Assembly: GCF_003318255.1 (NCBI RefSeq)
Contig: NZ_QOCF01000014.1
Location: 434,001-498,000 of the forward strand
Length of the DNA: 64,000 nt
DNA from: Ruegeria sp. A3M17
GTDB lineage: Bacteria > Pseudomonadota > Alphaproteobacteria > Rhodobacterales > Rhodobacteraceae
Direction: 5' to 3'
Shown here: positions 16,960 through 24,739 of the stretch, piece by piece
How positions within the stretch are numbered: position 1 is the first letter of the stretch
Layout: each line of letters starts with the position of its first letter
Made by a program: the position numbers and the translations under genes
Notes under the pieces: model-generated
Database searches by the model: none
What the model was told of the DNA's origin: nothing
The model's input: only the letters and a program-made list of their open reading frames with translations

Positions 16960-17519
16960 CCGATCTGACTGAAATCAAGGCCGTCGCCCGTAAGGCGGCA
17001 TTTGCGCGCCGGAAGGCTGCATTCGATGCGCGTCTTCCGGGTGCAGCCGGACGTTTGTCCGAAGTGCTGGCGGGGCATCGCGGCGTCCCGATGTCGGGGT
17101 ACATGCCGATCCGCACCGAAATTGATCCTGTGCCTGCTATGGCCGAGGCCGCGGCTTATGGCACGGTCGGTGTGCCGGTCATTCAGGCCGCCGGTCAGGC
17201 GTTGCGATTTTCGCGCTGGACGCCCGAGGGCGTGTTAAAGGATGGCCCGTTCGGCGCCAAGGTTCCCGAGATTGACGATTATCTTGACCCCGAAATTCTT
17301 GTGGTGCCGCTGGTTGCTTTTGACGCGCAAGGCGGACGACTGGGATATGGTGGCGGCTTTTATGACCGGACGCTGGAGGGATTGCGCGCCAAGCGCCCCA
17401 CACTGGCCATCGGCTTTGCCTTTGATGCCCAAGAAGCCGAAGGCCTGCCACTGGAACCCACGGATCAGCCGTTGGATATGGTCATCACTGAAAGCCGGGT
17501 ACTGACGTTCCTGGCCTGA
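16956..17519 (+). CDS. 5-formyltetrahydrofolate cyclo-ligase
   Basis: Converts 5-formyl-THF to 5,10-methenyl-THF with ATP. The 187-residue product shows the family motifs: an N-terminal basic helix (KAAFARRKAAFDARL), GYMPIRTEIDP around residue 48, and the C-terminal ATP/substrate segment DAQGGRLGYGGGFYDRTL. It starts with GTG within the mgtE stop (GTGA overlap), so translation is coupled to mgtE. That coupling to a magnesium channel is unusual in function but reflects simple gene packing. The identification is firm. Confidence 0.95.
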   Translation: MTDLTEIKAVARKAAFARRKAAFDARLPGAAGRLSEVLAGHRGVPMSGYMPIRTEIDPVPAMAEAAAYGTVGVPVIQAAGQALRFSRWTPEGVLKDGPFGAKVPEIDDYLDPEILVVPLVAFDAQGGRLGYGGGFYDRTLEGLRAKRPTLAIGFAFDAQEAEGLPLEPTDQPLDMVITESRVLTFLA

Positions 17520-17524
17520 CCGCC

Positions 17525-17758
17525 TCAGGTCGGGCTGTTTTCGCGAAAATATTCCCATGCGTCCACTTCGGTGCCGCCGGGCAGAATGCAGATGCCGGTC
17601 TGGCCGCCTTCGCCATCTCGAATCTCGTAACGATTGCCGCTTTCAACGCAAAAGGTCGCCGCAGGATTAGCCAACTGGGTGGATGAGCCGTTTGAAGCAG
17701 GCTGGTCGCAGGCCGAAAGCGTGGTCAGGCTGGCGGCAGTCAAAAGGGCAAGGCGCAT
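17525..17758 (-). CDS. DUF333 family lipoprotein
   Basis: A 77-residue precursor with a lipobox LSAC after a short hydrophobic signal. The mature part fits DUF333: ANPAATFCVESGNRYEIRD, then GGQTGICILPGGTEVDAWEYF, with two conserved Cys that probably form a disulfide. The family is small and uncharacterised, and is sometimes annotated as putative hemolysin without good evidence. I chose the ATG at 17758, which gives a standard signal. It is convergent with the cyclo-ligase gene (five bases apart). Confidence 0.83.
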   Translation of the reverse strand: MRLALLTAASLTTLSACDQPASNGSSTQLANPAATFCVESGNRYEIRDGEGGQTGICILPGGTEVDAWEYFRENSPT

Positions 17759-17847
17759 CGGAATTCTCCTGCACAATGTGCTTTGGCGGTTTATTCTGCC
17801 AGCTTAACCACTTGTGCTTGAGAGATACCACACTTAGGACAGTTCGA

Positions 17848-18663
17848 ATGAGGATACTTTTTCTGGGTGACGTGATGGGCCGCGCCGGACGCGCGGCCAT
17901 TCAGCAACATCTGCCGCGTCTGCGCGACGAATGGCGGTTGGATTTTGTCGTGGTCAATGGCGAGAACGCATCAAACGGGATGGGACTGACCGGGGATCAC
18001 GCCAAGCTGCTGCTGGATGCCGGGGCCGATTGCCTGACACTGGGCGATCACGCGTTCGACCAGAAGGACATGTTGCAATTCATTGAAAACGAACCCCGGA
18101 TCGTGCGCCCGGTAAACTTTGCCAAAGGAGCGCCGGGCCGGGGGCACCGGTTGTACACTGCGCCCGGTGGGCGCAAGGTTCTGGTGGTTCAGGTGTTGGG
18201 GCAGGTCTTCATGAAACGCCCCTTCGACGATCCGTTTTCGGCGATTGAACCGATCCTGAAATCGCACCCGCGTGGCGGACAGGCGCAGGCCGTGATCGTT
18301 GATATGCATTGCGAGGCCACATCCGAAAAGATGGCCATGGGCCACTATTGCGACAAACGCGCCAGCCTTGTTGTGGGCACGCATACGCATGTGCCGACTG
18401 CGGACGCGCAAATCCTGCCGGGTGGCACGGCCTATCTGACGGATGCGGGCATGTGCGGCGATTATGACTCGGTCATCGGCATGGACAAACTGGAACCGAT
18501 GCGCCGGTTTATCACTGGCATGCCCAAGGCCCGGTTCACTCCGGCTAATGGCGAGGCCACGCTAAGTGGCGTGTTCGTTGAAACCGACGACCGGGACGGT
18601 CAGGCGAAATCTGTTCAAATGGTGCGCGTTGGCGGGCGGCTACAGCAAGCTGGCCCACAGTAA
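17848..18663 (+). CDS. TIGR00282/YmdB-type metallophosphoesterase
   Basis: A 271-residue calcineurin-like phosphoesterase of the YmdB group. Metal ligands are visible in MRILFLGDVMGRAGR (Asp8), VVNGENASNG (Asn), LGDHAFDQ and VVGTHTHVPTAD, in the order of characterised YmdB. Relatives hydrolyse 2',3'-cyclic nucleotides and other phosphodiesters and affect biofilm and RNA metabolism in Bacillus; the role in alphaproteobacteria is unclear. The start at 17848 is the first position giving the family N-terminus. The 5' upstream 90 bases are shared with the divergent DUF333 gene. Confidence 0.93.
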   Translation: MRILFLGDVMGRAGRAAIQQHLPRLRDEWRLDFVVVNGENASNGMGLTGDHAKLLLDAGADCLTLGDHAFDQKDMLQFIENEPRIVRPVNFAKGAPGRGHRLYTAPGGRKVLVVQVLGQVFMKRPFDDPFSAIEPILKSHPRGGQAQAVIVDMHCEATSEKMAMGHYCDKRASLVVGTHTHVPTADAQILPGGTAYLTDAGMCGDYDSVIGMDKLEPMRRFITGMPKARFTPANGEATLSGVFVETDDRDGQAKSVQMVRVGGRLQQAGPQ

Positions 18664-18753
18664 GGGCACGTCAGGCTTGCTCTGTCGCGCGCAATGCGTG
18701 AAACTGCCTGACGGGCGCGTAAGCCAGGCCAGGGTTCGGACAGAAAACCAAGA

Positions 18754-20532
18754 ATGCAATTCCTTCAACTGACAGAAATGGGAAGCGCGATACTGGCGCT
18801 GTTGGTCGTTGCAGGCATGTTCATCATGTTCCTGCGCGAATCCTATCCGACTGAAGTGGTCGCAATCGGTGGCGTGGCCGTGATGCTGGTGACGGGCATT
18901 CTGCCCTATCAAAGCGCACTTGCCGTTCTGTCAAATCCGGCCCCTTGGACGATTGCCGCGATGTTCATCATCATGGGAGCATTGGTGCGTACCGGAGCAC
19001 TGGACGCATTCACATCGACGGCGCAAAAACAGGCACAGGTAAGTCCCAAAGTCGCAATCGCGACGCTGATGGCCTTTGTTGTCTTTGCCTCGGCGGTGGT
19101 TTCAAACACGCCCGTGGTGGTCGTCATGATCCCCGTGTTCGTTCAGATCGCGCGGACGCTGAACGTTTCGGCCTCGAAACTGCTGATCCCGCTCAGCTAT
19201 GCGGCCATTCTGGGTGGTACGCTGACCTTGATCGGGACTTCGACCAACCTGTTGGTTGATGGTGTCGCGCGAGCCCAGGGAATGGCCCCGTTTACTATAT
19301 TCGAGGTCACACCGCTGGGCATCGCTCTGGTCATTTACGGCATGTTCTACTTACGTTTTGTCGCGCCGCGCCTGCTGCCGGAACGGGACAGCATGGCGAC
19401 AATGCTTAGCGATCGGTCGAAGATGAAGTTTTTTACCGAAGCTGTCATTCCCCCCGACAGCAACCTGATCGGGCGTGAAGTGACGGGCGTGCAGCTGTTC
19501 AAGCGTCCGGGCGTGCGCCTGATCGACGTCGTGCGCGGCGACGAGTCGTTGCGGCGCAACCTCAAGGGCGTCGCTTTGAAAGTTGGCGACCGTGTCGTTC
19601 TTCGGACCGAGATGACGGAACTGCTGAGCCTGCAAACCAATAGAGAGCTCAAGCGTGTCGATCAGGTCTCGGCGGTCGAGACGAAAACGGTCGAGGTGCT
19701 GATCACTCCGGGTTGCCGCATGGTCGGGCGGACGCTGGGCGCGATGCGTTTACGCCGCCGTTATGGCGTCTATGTGCTGGCGGTGCATCGAAGAAACCAG
19801 AACATCGGGCGGCAATTGGATGATCTGGTCGTGCGGGTCGGTGACACGCTGCTGCTGGAAGGCTCACCAGCAGATATCCGGAAACTGGCTGCTGATATGG
19901 ATATGGTCGATGTGACCCAACCTTCAGCCCGCGCATTCCGCCGCAGCCACGCGCCAATTGCCATCGGGGCGCTGACCGGGATCGTTGTGCTGGCCGCGCT
20001 GGGCGTTGCACCGATCCTGCTGCTTTCGATCCTGGCTGTTGCGGTAGTTTTGATTACGCGCTGCATCGACGCGGATGAGGCGTTTTCCTTTGTCGAAGGA
20101 CGATTGCTGGCCCTCATCTTCTCAATGCTGGCCATAGGCGCAGCCTTGGATAAATCGGGTGCAGTTTCCTTAATTGTCGAAGCCGTGGCGCCGGGTCTTG
20201 GTGCCCTGCCACCATTCCTGATCATCTGGGCGGTCTATTTGCTGACCTCTGTGCTGACAGAGCTGGTGTCGAATAACGCAGTGGCGGTTGTGGTGACACC
20301 GATTGCCATCGGTTTGGCGCAGGCGGTGGGCGTTGATCCGCGTCCTCTGGTGGTGGCGGTCATGGTGGCGGCCTCGGCCTCATTCGCGACCCCGATCGGA
20401 TATCAGACCAACATGATGGTTTACGGCCCCGGTGGGTACAGGTTCACAGATTTTCTGAAAGTTGGCGTGCCGCTGAATCTGACCGTGGGTTTGCTGGCTT
20501 CGCTGTTGATCCCTCTGATCTGGCCGCTTTGA
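18754..20532 (+). CDS. SLC13-family permease with central TrkA-C (RCK_C) domains
   Basis: A 592-residue transporter of the DASS/SLC13 superfamily: N-terminal hydrophobic half (about residues 1-205), a soluble insert (about 210-385) with two TrkA-C/RCK_C-like domains, then a second hydrophobic half. The signature near residue 170 (IGTSTNLLVDG) and the C-terminal TPIGYQTNMMVYGPGGY are the two conserved substrate/sodium hairpins. Substrates of this branch (sulfate, dicarboxylates or other anions) cannot be told from sequence. The Shine-Dalgarno is weak, and an in-frame ATG at 18778 is possible. A second gene of the same architecture lies at 24740-26512. Confidence 0.9.
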   Translation: MQFLQLTEMGSAILALLVVAGMFIMFLRESYPTEVVAIGGVAVMLVTGILPYQSALAVLSNPAPWTIAAMFIIMGALVRTGALDAFTSTAQKQAQVSPKVAIATLMAFVVFASAVVSNTPVVVVMIPVFVQIARTLNVSASKLLIPLSYAAILGGTLTLIGTSTNLLVDGVARAQGMAPFTIFEVTPLGIALVIYGMFYLRFVAPRLLPERDSMATMLSDRSKMKFFTEAVIPPDSNLIGREVTGVQLFKRPGVRLIDVVRGDESLRRNLKGVALKVGDRVVLRTEMTELLSLQTNRELKRVDQVSAVETKTVEVLITPGCRMVGRTLGAMRLRRRYGVYVLAVHRRNQNIGRQLDDLVVRVGDTLLLEGSPADIRKLAADMDMVDVTQPSARAFRRSHAPIAIGALTGIVVLAALGVAPILLLSILAVAVVLITRCIDADEAFSFVEGRLLALIFSMLAIGAALDKSGAVSLIVEAVAPGLGALPPFLIIWAVYLLTSVLTELVSNNAVAVVVTPIAIGLAQAVGVDPRPLVVAVMVAASASFATPIGYQTNMMVYGPGGYRFTDFLKVGVPLNLTVGLLASLLIPLIWPL

Positions 20533-20630
20533 GTTTGGCACGGAACCGCTGGTTTTCCGGCGAAGTCCTTGTAAAATCAAAACCTCATACAATGTTTTGA
20601 ATAAGTGATTTTGCGAAAAGGAGCACGCCA

Positions 20631-21371
20631 ATGCTCAATACCGGATATACTGCGCTTACGGTTGCGGCCACATCAGTCCTGCTGAGCGGCGCGGCCATCG
20701 GCGGAACGATCGAAGGCACTGCAGCATATCGCGAGCGTATCGCCGTACCACCGGATGCGACGCTTTACGTGCAATTGCAGGACGTCTCGCGCGCGGACGC
20801 ACCGTCGGTGACCCTGTCGGCAAAGCGATATGCGTTGACCGGAGTACCAGCACAATTCGAGCTGAGCTATGACGACGCCCTTATTCGAGAGGGGATGCGC
20901 TACGTGGTGCGTGGTTCGATCTTTCAGGGCGACAAGCTGTTGTTCACAACCGATACTGCCTATCCTGTTGTGACCAATGGGGCCAGGAACACGACCGATC
21001 TGATGCTGGTCAAAGTACAGCCGCCCGGGGCAGCCGTGCTGGAGAACACCAATTGGGCCGCAACCGGCCTGAATGGCGCAGCACTTGAGACGGAAAGGCG
21101 CCCCGCGCTTTCATTCGCCAAGGATGGCGCGTTCTCGGGCAGCGGTGGATGTAACCGGTTTTCCGGCCAAGCCGAGATTGCGGGCAACAAAATTGATTTT
21201 CCGGACAACATGGCGGCGACATTGATGGCCTGTCCGCCGCCACTGGATGAAGTTGAGCGGCAGTTTTTTAAAGCCCTGCAAGGGGTGACAGCATATGCCT
21301 TCAAAGGCGATACGCTGGTGTTGCTGGACAGTGCCGGGCAATCCGTCGTGCAGTTTGCCCGGGAACAATAA
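20631..21371 (+). CDS. Secreted YbaY-like plus META domain protein
   Basis: A 246-residue protein with an N-terminal signal (TSVLLSGAAIGGT). It contains a YbaY-like beta-sandwich domain (about residues 27-125: IAVPPDATLYVQLQDVSRAD) and a C-terminal META domain (about 133-246) with LSFAKDGAFSGSGGCNRFSG and the second Cys in LMACPPPLDEVERQFF. These domains are common in heat- and envelope-stress proteins such as HslJ. AAAAGGAG precedes the ATG. The protein is probably periplasmic; a lipobox is not clear. The specific role is unknown. Confidence 0.85.
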   Translation: MLNTGYTALTVAATSVLLSGAAIGGTIEGTAAYRERIAVPPDATLYVQLQDVSRADAPSVTLSAKRYALTGVPAQFELSYDDALIREGMRYVVRGSIFQGDKLLFTTDTAYPVVTNGARNTTDLMLVKVQPPGAAVLENTNWAATGLNGAALETERRPALSFAKDGAFSGSGGCNRFSGQAEIAGNKIDFPDNMAATLMACPPPLDEVERQFFKALQGVTAYAFKGDTLVLLDSAGQSVVQFAREQ

Positions 21372-21379
21372 GGCTTAAC

Positions 21380-21399
21380 GGGCCGTCACGCGACGGCCC
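21380..21399. terminator. Hairpin between convergent genes
   Basis: GGGCCGTC and GACGGCCC pair around ACGC, overlapping the stop of the leftward flavin dehydrogenase gene. There is no strong T-run in either direction, so function as a terminator is only probable. Confidence 0.4.
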
Positions 21400-23047
21400 T
21401 TGAGCGCCCTGCATTGCGTCCCGAGAAAATACAGCCGCCCAGGAATGAACCTTCGAGCGCGTTGTAGCCGTGATAGCCACCGCCGCCAAAACCCGCGACC
21501 TCTCCGGCTGCGAACAGGCCGGGAACGACCTGACCGTCTGCGCCCACCATCTGACTGTCCAGATTGGTCTGAAGCCCGCCCAGCGTCTTGCGCGTCAGCA
21601 CGTGCAGTTTCACCGCGATCAGCGGGCCATTGGCCGGATCAAGGAACTTGTGCGGCTTGGCTGTCCGGATCAGCTTGTCACCACGGTAATTGCGCGCGGC
21701 TAGAATGGCGGCCAACTGCGCATCCTTGGTGAACGGGTTGTCGATCTGGGAATCGCGCGCCTCGATCTGGGCGCGCAAATGCGCCTCATCGATCAGCCCT
21801 CCGCCCAGATGGTTCATGCCGTTAACAAGCTCGGTCAAGGTATTGGCGACGATGAAGTCTTCGCCGTGTTCCTTGAATGCTTCGACCGGAGCAGTGGCCT
21901 TGGACCCGGTCAGAATGCGTTGGAACAGAACTTCTTTCCAACCACCGTCCGTCATGTCGGGGTTCTGTTCAGACCCGGACAGGGCGAACTCTTTTTTGAT
22001 TACTTTCTGGGTCAGAACGAACCAGCTGTATTCATGACCGGTTTTCAGGATTTCCTTTAACGTCCCCAACGTATCAAAACCCGGCAGGCATGGCGGTTTC
22101 AACCGGTTTCCCTCGGCGTCGAACCACATTGAGCTTGGGCCGGGCAGAATGCGGATACCGTGCGATGGCCAGATCGGATTCCAGTTACGCACGCCTTCGG
22201 TGTAATGCCACATCCGATCGCCGTTAATCACATGACCGCCAGCCTTTTCGCTGATGCCAATCATGCGTCCATCGACATGGAACGGCACGCCTGCAACCAT
22301 GTCCTTTGGCGGCTCGCCCAGACGGTCGCGTGGCCAGCTTTTGCGCACCATTTCAAAGTTGCCTCCGATGCCGCCTGACGTGACGATGACGGCTGGGGCG
22401 TAAAACTCGAACTCGCCGACCTCATCACGGTTGGTTTTTGCGCCTTGGGGTGCGGTGTCGTCTGCCAGAACTTCGCCCGAGATACCTTTGGCCGCGCCGT
22501 TTTGCATGATGATGTGGCTGACTTGATGGCGGAATTTTAACTCGATCAACCCGTTGCTGACATGGTCACGCACTCGGCGTTTGAAATGTTCTAGAACACC
22601 TGGGCCAGTGCCCCAAGTGATATGAAAGCGGGGCACAGAATTGCCGTGACCATCCGCATATGATCCGCCGCGTTCGGCCCAGCCGACAATCGGAAACCAG
22701 CGCAGGCCCATGTCATGCAGCCAAGGTCGCATCTCGCCGGCGGCAAATTCGACATAGGCCTCGGCCCATTTCCGGGGCCATGCGTCCTCGTCACGATCGA
22801 ACTGCGCGCTGCCCATCCAGTCGCGCAAGGCAAGGTCATAGCTGTCCTTTATGCCCATGCGCCGCTGTTCCGGCGTGTCGACCATGAACAGGCCGCCGAG
22901 ACTCCAAAACGCCTGACCTCCCAGGAAATGCGCGGGCTCCTGATCGACCACGATCACCTTCTTGCCACGGTCGCCCAGTTCGGCAGCTGCGGCCAACCCG
23001 GCAAGCCCAGCCCCCACGACGATGGCATCAGCAGAGTTATTCGTCAT
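21386..23047 (-). CDS. FAD-binding dehydrogenase (KsdD/fumarate-reductase-like flavoprotein)
   Basis: A 553-residue flavoprotein. The N-terminal dinucleotide fold is clear (ADAIVVGAGLAGLAAAAELG, with the acidic end of the second strand in VIVVDQE), and the C-terminal FAD segment GLFAAGEVAGFGGGGYHG is characteristic. It belongs to the FAD_binding_2 family shared by fumarate reductases and 3-ketosteroid dehydrogenases; the substrate is not known. ATG at 23047 has AAAGGA. It lies 11 bases after the BASS-family symporter gene, so the two are co-transcribed and may handle the same organic anion. Confidence 0.88.
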   Translation of the reverse strand: MTNNSADAIVVGAGLAGLAAAAELGDRGKKVIVVDQEPAHFLGGQAFWSLGGLFMVDTPEQRRMGIKDSYDLALRDWMGSAQFDRDEDAWPRKWAEAYVEFAAGEMRPWLHDMGLRWFPIVGWAERGGSYADGHGNSVPRFHITWGTGPGVLEHFKRRVRDHVSNGLIELKFRHQVSHIIMQNGAAKGISGEVLADDTAPQGAKTNRDEVGEFEFYAPAVIVTSGGIGGNFEMVRKSWPRDRLGEPPKDMVAGVPFHVDGRMIGISEKAGGHVINGDRMWHYTEGVRNWNPIWPSHGIRILPGPSSMWFDAEGNRLKPPCLPGFDTLGTLKEILKTGHEYSWFVLTQKVIKKEFALSGSEQNPDMTDGGWKEVLFQRILTGSKATAPVEAFKEHGEDFIVANTLTELVNGMNHLGGGLIDEAHLRAQIEARDSQIDNPFTKDAQLAAILAARNYRGDKLIRTAKPHKFLDPANGPLIAVKLHVLTRKTLGGLQTNLDSQMVGADGQVVPGLFAAGEVAGFGGGGYHGYNALEGSFLGGCIFSGRNAGRSRAVA

Positions 23048-23058
23048 GTCGTGTCCTT

Positions 23059-23916
23059 TCAGCGACGGCGGAACCAAAGGATGAACGGCAGGGCTACGGC
23101 ATACATGGTGATCCCGTATACAGCCGACGGCAGGGCCAGCGGGCTGAACCCGCTTTCCGTCCCGGTGATCAGTGCGGCCAGTGTAATCCCAAGTGTCGAG
23201 TTTTGTATGCCGGTTTCGATGGAAACAGTCTTGCTTTCGTTCCACGACAGCTTTGCGGAACGCGCCAGCCCCAACCCGATCAACAGAAGCGCGACGTTCA
23301 ACGTGATCAACCCAGCGCCCATGACACCGAGGTTGTCGACAAACAACTGCCAGTTTCCAGCCAGAGCAGCCACAACGATCAGCACGAAAAGAACGGTCGC
23401 AAGCTTGGACAGCACGGGCTCGATCCGCTTTGCAAAATCTGTTGCAAAGCTGCGAAGTGTGACGCCAATCGCCACGGGTAGCGTGGTGATCAGGAACATG
23501 GCGATAGCAAGCCCTGAGATGGACACCTCGGGTGCCGCATCGCCCATAAAGTAGTTAACCGACCAGGCGGCAAGAAAGGGCACGGTGACCATCGAAAGCA
23601 GGCTGATGACGGCCGTCAAACTGACCGAAAGGGCGACATCTCCTTTGGCCAGTTTCGACAGGATGTTGCTGGTCACACCGCCAGGGCAAAAACTGAGGAT
23701 CATGAAGCCGACCGCGATCTCGGGCGGCAAAGCAAACAGAGTAACGGTGACAAAGGCTGCGACAGGCAGCAGCACAACCTGACACAACGCACCGATGGCA
23801 AAAGGATAGCGCCGGCTGAGGACACGGCGGAAATCGGCGACTTCCAGCCCAACGCCCAGAGACAGCATGATAATGGCCAGCGACAGCGGCAGGCCGACAT
23901 TAATTAGAAGATCCAA
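23059..23916 (-). CDS. Bile acid:sodium symporter (BASS) family protein
   Basis: A 285-residue membrane protein with about nine or ten hydrophobic helices. The conserved BASS/SBF motif is present at FMILSFCPGGVTSNILSKLAKG (quoted to 20 residues or fewer elsewhere: SFCPGGVTSNILSKLAKG), and the second crossover region at GIQNSTLGITLA. Members import bile acids, pantoate, pyruvate or other organic anions with sodium. The TTG at 23916 is chosen because GGGAGGAG ends six bases before it; a TTG two codons upstream is too close to the site. It precedes the flavin dehydrogenase gene in one operon. Confidence 0.9.
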   Translation of the reverse strand: MDLLINVGLPLSLAIIMLSLGVGLEVADFRRVLSRRYPFAIGALCQVVLLPVAAFVTVTLFALPPEIAVGFMILSFCPGGVTSNILSKLAKGDVALSVSLTAVISLLSMVTVPFLAAWSVNYFMGDAAPEVSISGLAIAMFLITTLPVAIGVTLRSFATDFAKRIEPVLSKLATVLFVLIVVAALAGNWQLFVDNLGVMGAGLITLNVALLLIGLGLARSAKLSWNESKTVSIETGIQNSTLGITLAALITGTESGFSPLALPSAVYGITMYAVALPFILWFRRR

Positions 23917-23988
23917 GAACAACTCCTCCCAAAGCCGTTCGGGTCACCCTATGCGAGCGGTCGTGGATCAGGCAATAACGCCGTTGGG

Positions 23989-24723
23989 TCACCGATAGCG
24001 TTCGGCAAATCTGTGGAGGATTTCGGCCGGTTGCGTGACCTCCGCTGCGTGACAAATGTCGATCAGGCGCTGGGCGTCTTCGGGCGGAAAATAACCGTGG
24101 TTCTTGTAGATGTTGATGCGCTGCTCAAAATCGCGTGCGTCCGCCTCGGGGTGGAATTGCGTGGCATAAACATTCTGCCCCCAGCGGATCATCTGAAACG
24201 GGCAGGGGTCCGAGGCCAGCAGGTGGATGCACCCGTTCGGCAGCGCCTGCACGGCCTCTTTGTGGCCCACGAAGGCGTCGAATGTTCCGGTCAGCCCTGC
24301 CGTTAGCGGGTCTTGCGCTCCGTCTGCAGTCAGGTGGCAGGTCGAAGGTCCGACAGGTTCACCGTATTTCTCTTTGCTGACGTCACCGCCAAGATGGGCG
24401 GCCAGAATGCCCAGCCCATAACAACAGCCCATGAAGGGATGATCCTGTGCGATGATCTGCGGCATCAATCCCATGATGGCGCCTTCAATGCGCGCGTCGG
24501 CTTCGGACTTGGTTGCGGGATCGTCACTGACGCATCCCGGTCCACCACCAACAATCACCCCGGCATAGTCAGTGACATTCAAATCGTCGGGCAAAGCCTC
24601 ACAATCCAATCGGATACGATGGGTCTGGTCGGGAGCCAGCCCCGTTTTGTCCAGAATCGAGGCATATTCGGCATCCGAGGCATCGGTTTCCGGGCGCAGT
24701 TGCAGGATCAGAAAGCGTTTCAT
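23989..24723 (-). CDS. Class I glutamine amidotransferase-like protein
   Basis: A 244-residue stand-alone GATase1 domain, related to the glutaminase part of GMP synthase. The nucleophile elbow is FMGCCYGLGILAAHLGG, and the His-Glu pair appears in YATQFHPEADARDF, so the catalytic triad is complete. There is no synthase domain, so either it works with an unknown partner or it hydrolyses gamma-glutamyl compounds. AAAGG precedes the ATG. It lies between the SLC13 gene (16-base gap) and the symporter gene (72-base gap) and is probably in their operon. Confidence 0.87.
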   Translation of the reverse strand: MKRFLILQLRPETDASDAEYASILDKTGLAPDQTHRIRLDCEALPDDLNVTDYAGVIVGGGPGCVSDDPATKSEADARIEGAIMGLMPQIIAQDHPFMGCCYGLGILAAHLGGDVSKEKYGEPVGPSTCHLTADGAQDPLTAGLTGTFDAFVGHKEAVQALPNGCIHLLASDPCPFQMIRWGQNVYATQFHPEADARDFEQRINIYKNHGYFPPEDAQRLIDICHAAEVTQPAEILHRFAERYR

Positions 24724-24739
24724 GAAAGGCCTTTATCCG

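Noticed and set aside
18669-18713. Inverted repeat CGTCAGGC / GCCTGACG after the YmdB-type gene, considered as a terminator
   Set aside because: The loop is 29 bases and there is no T-run, so termination is unlikely; its role is unclear.
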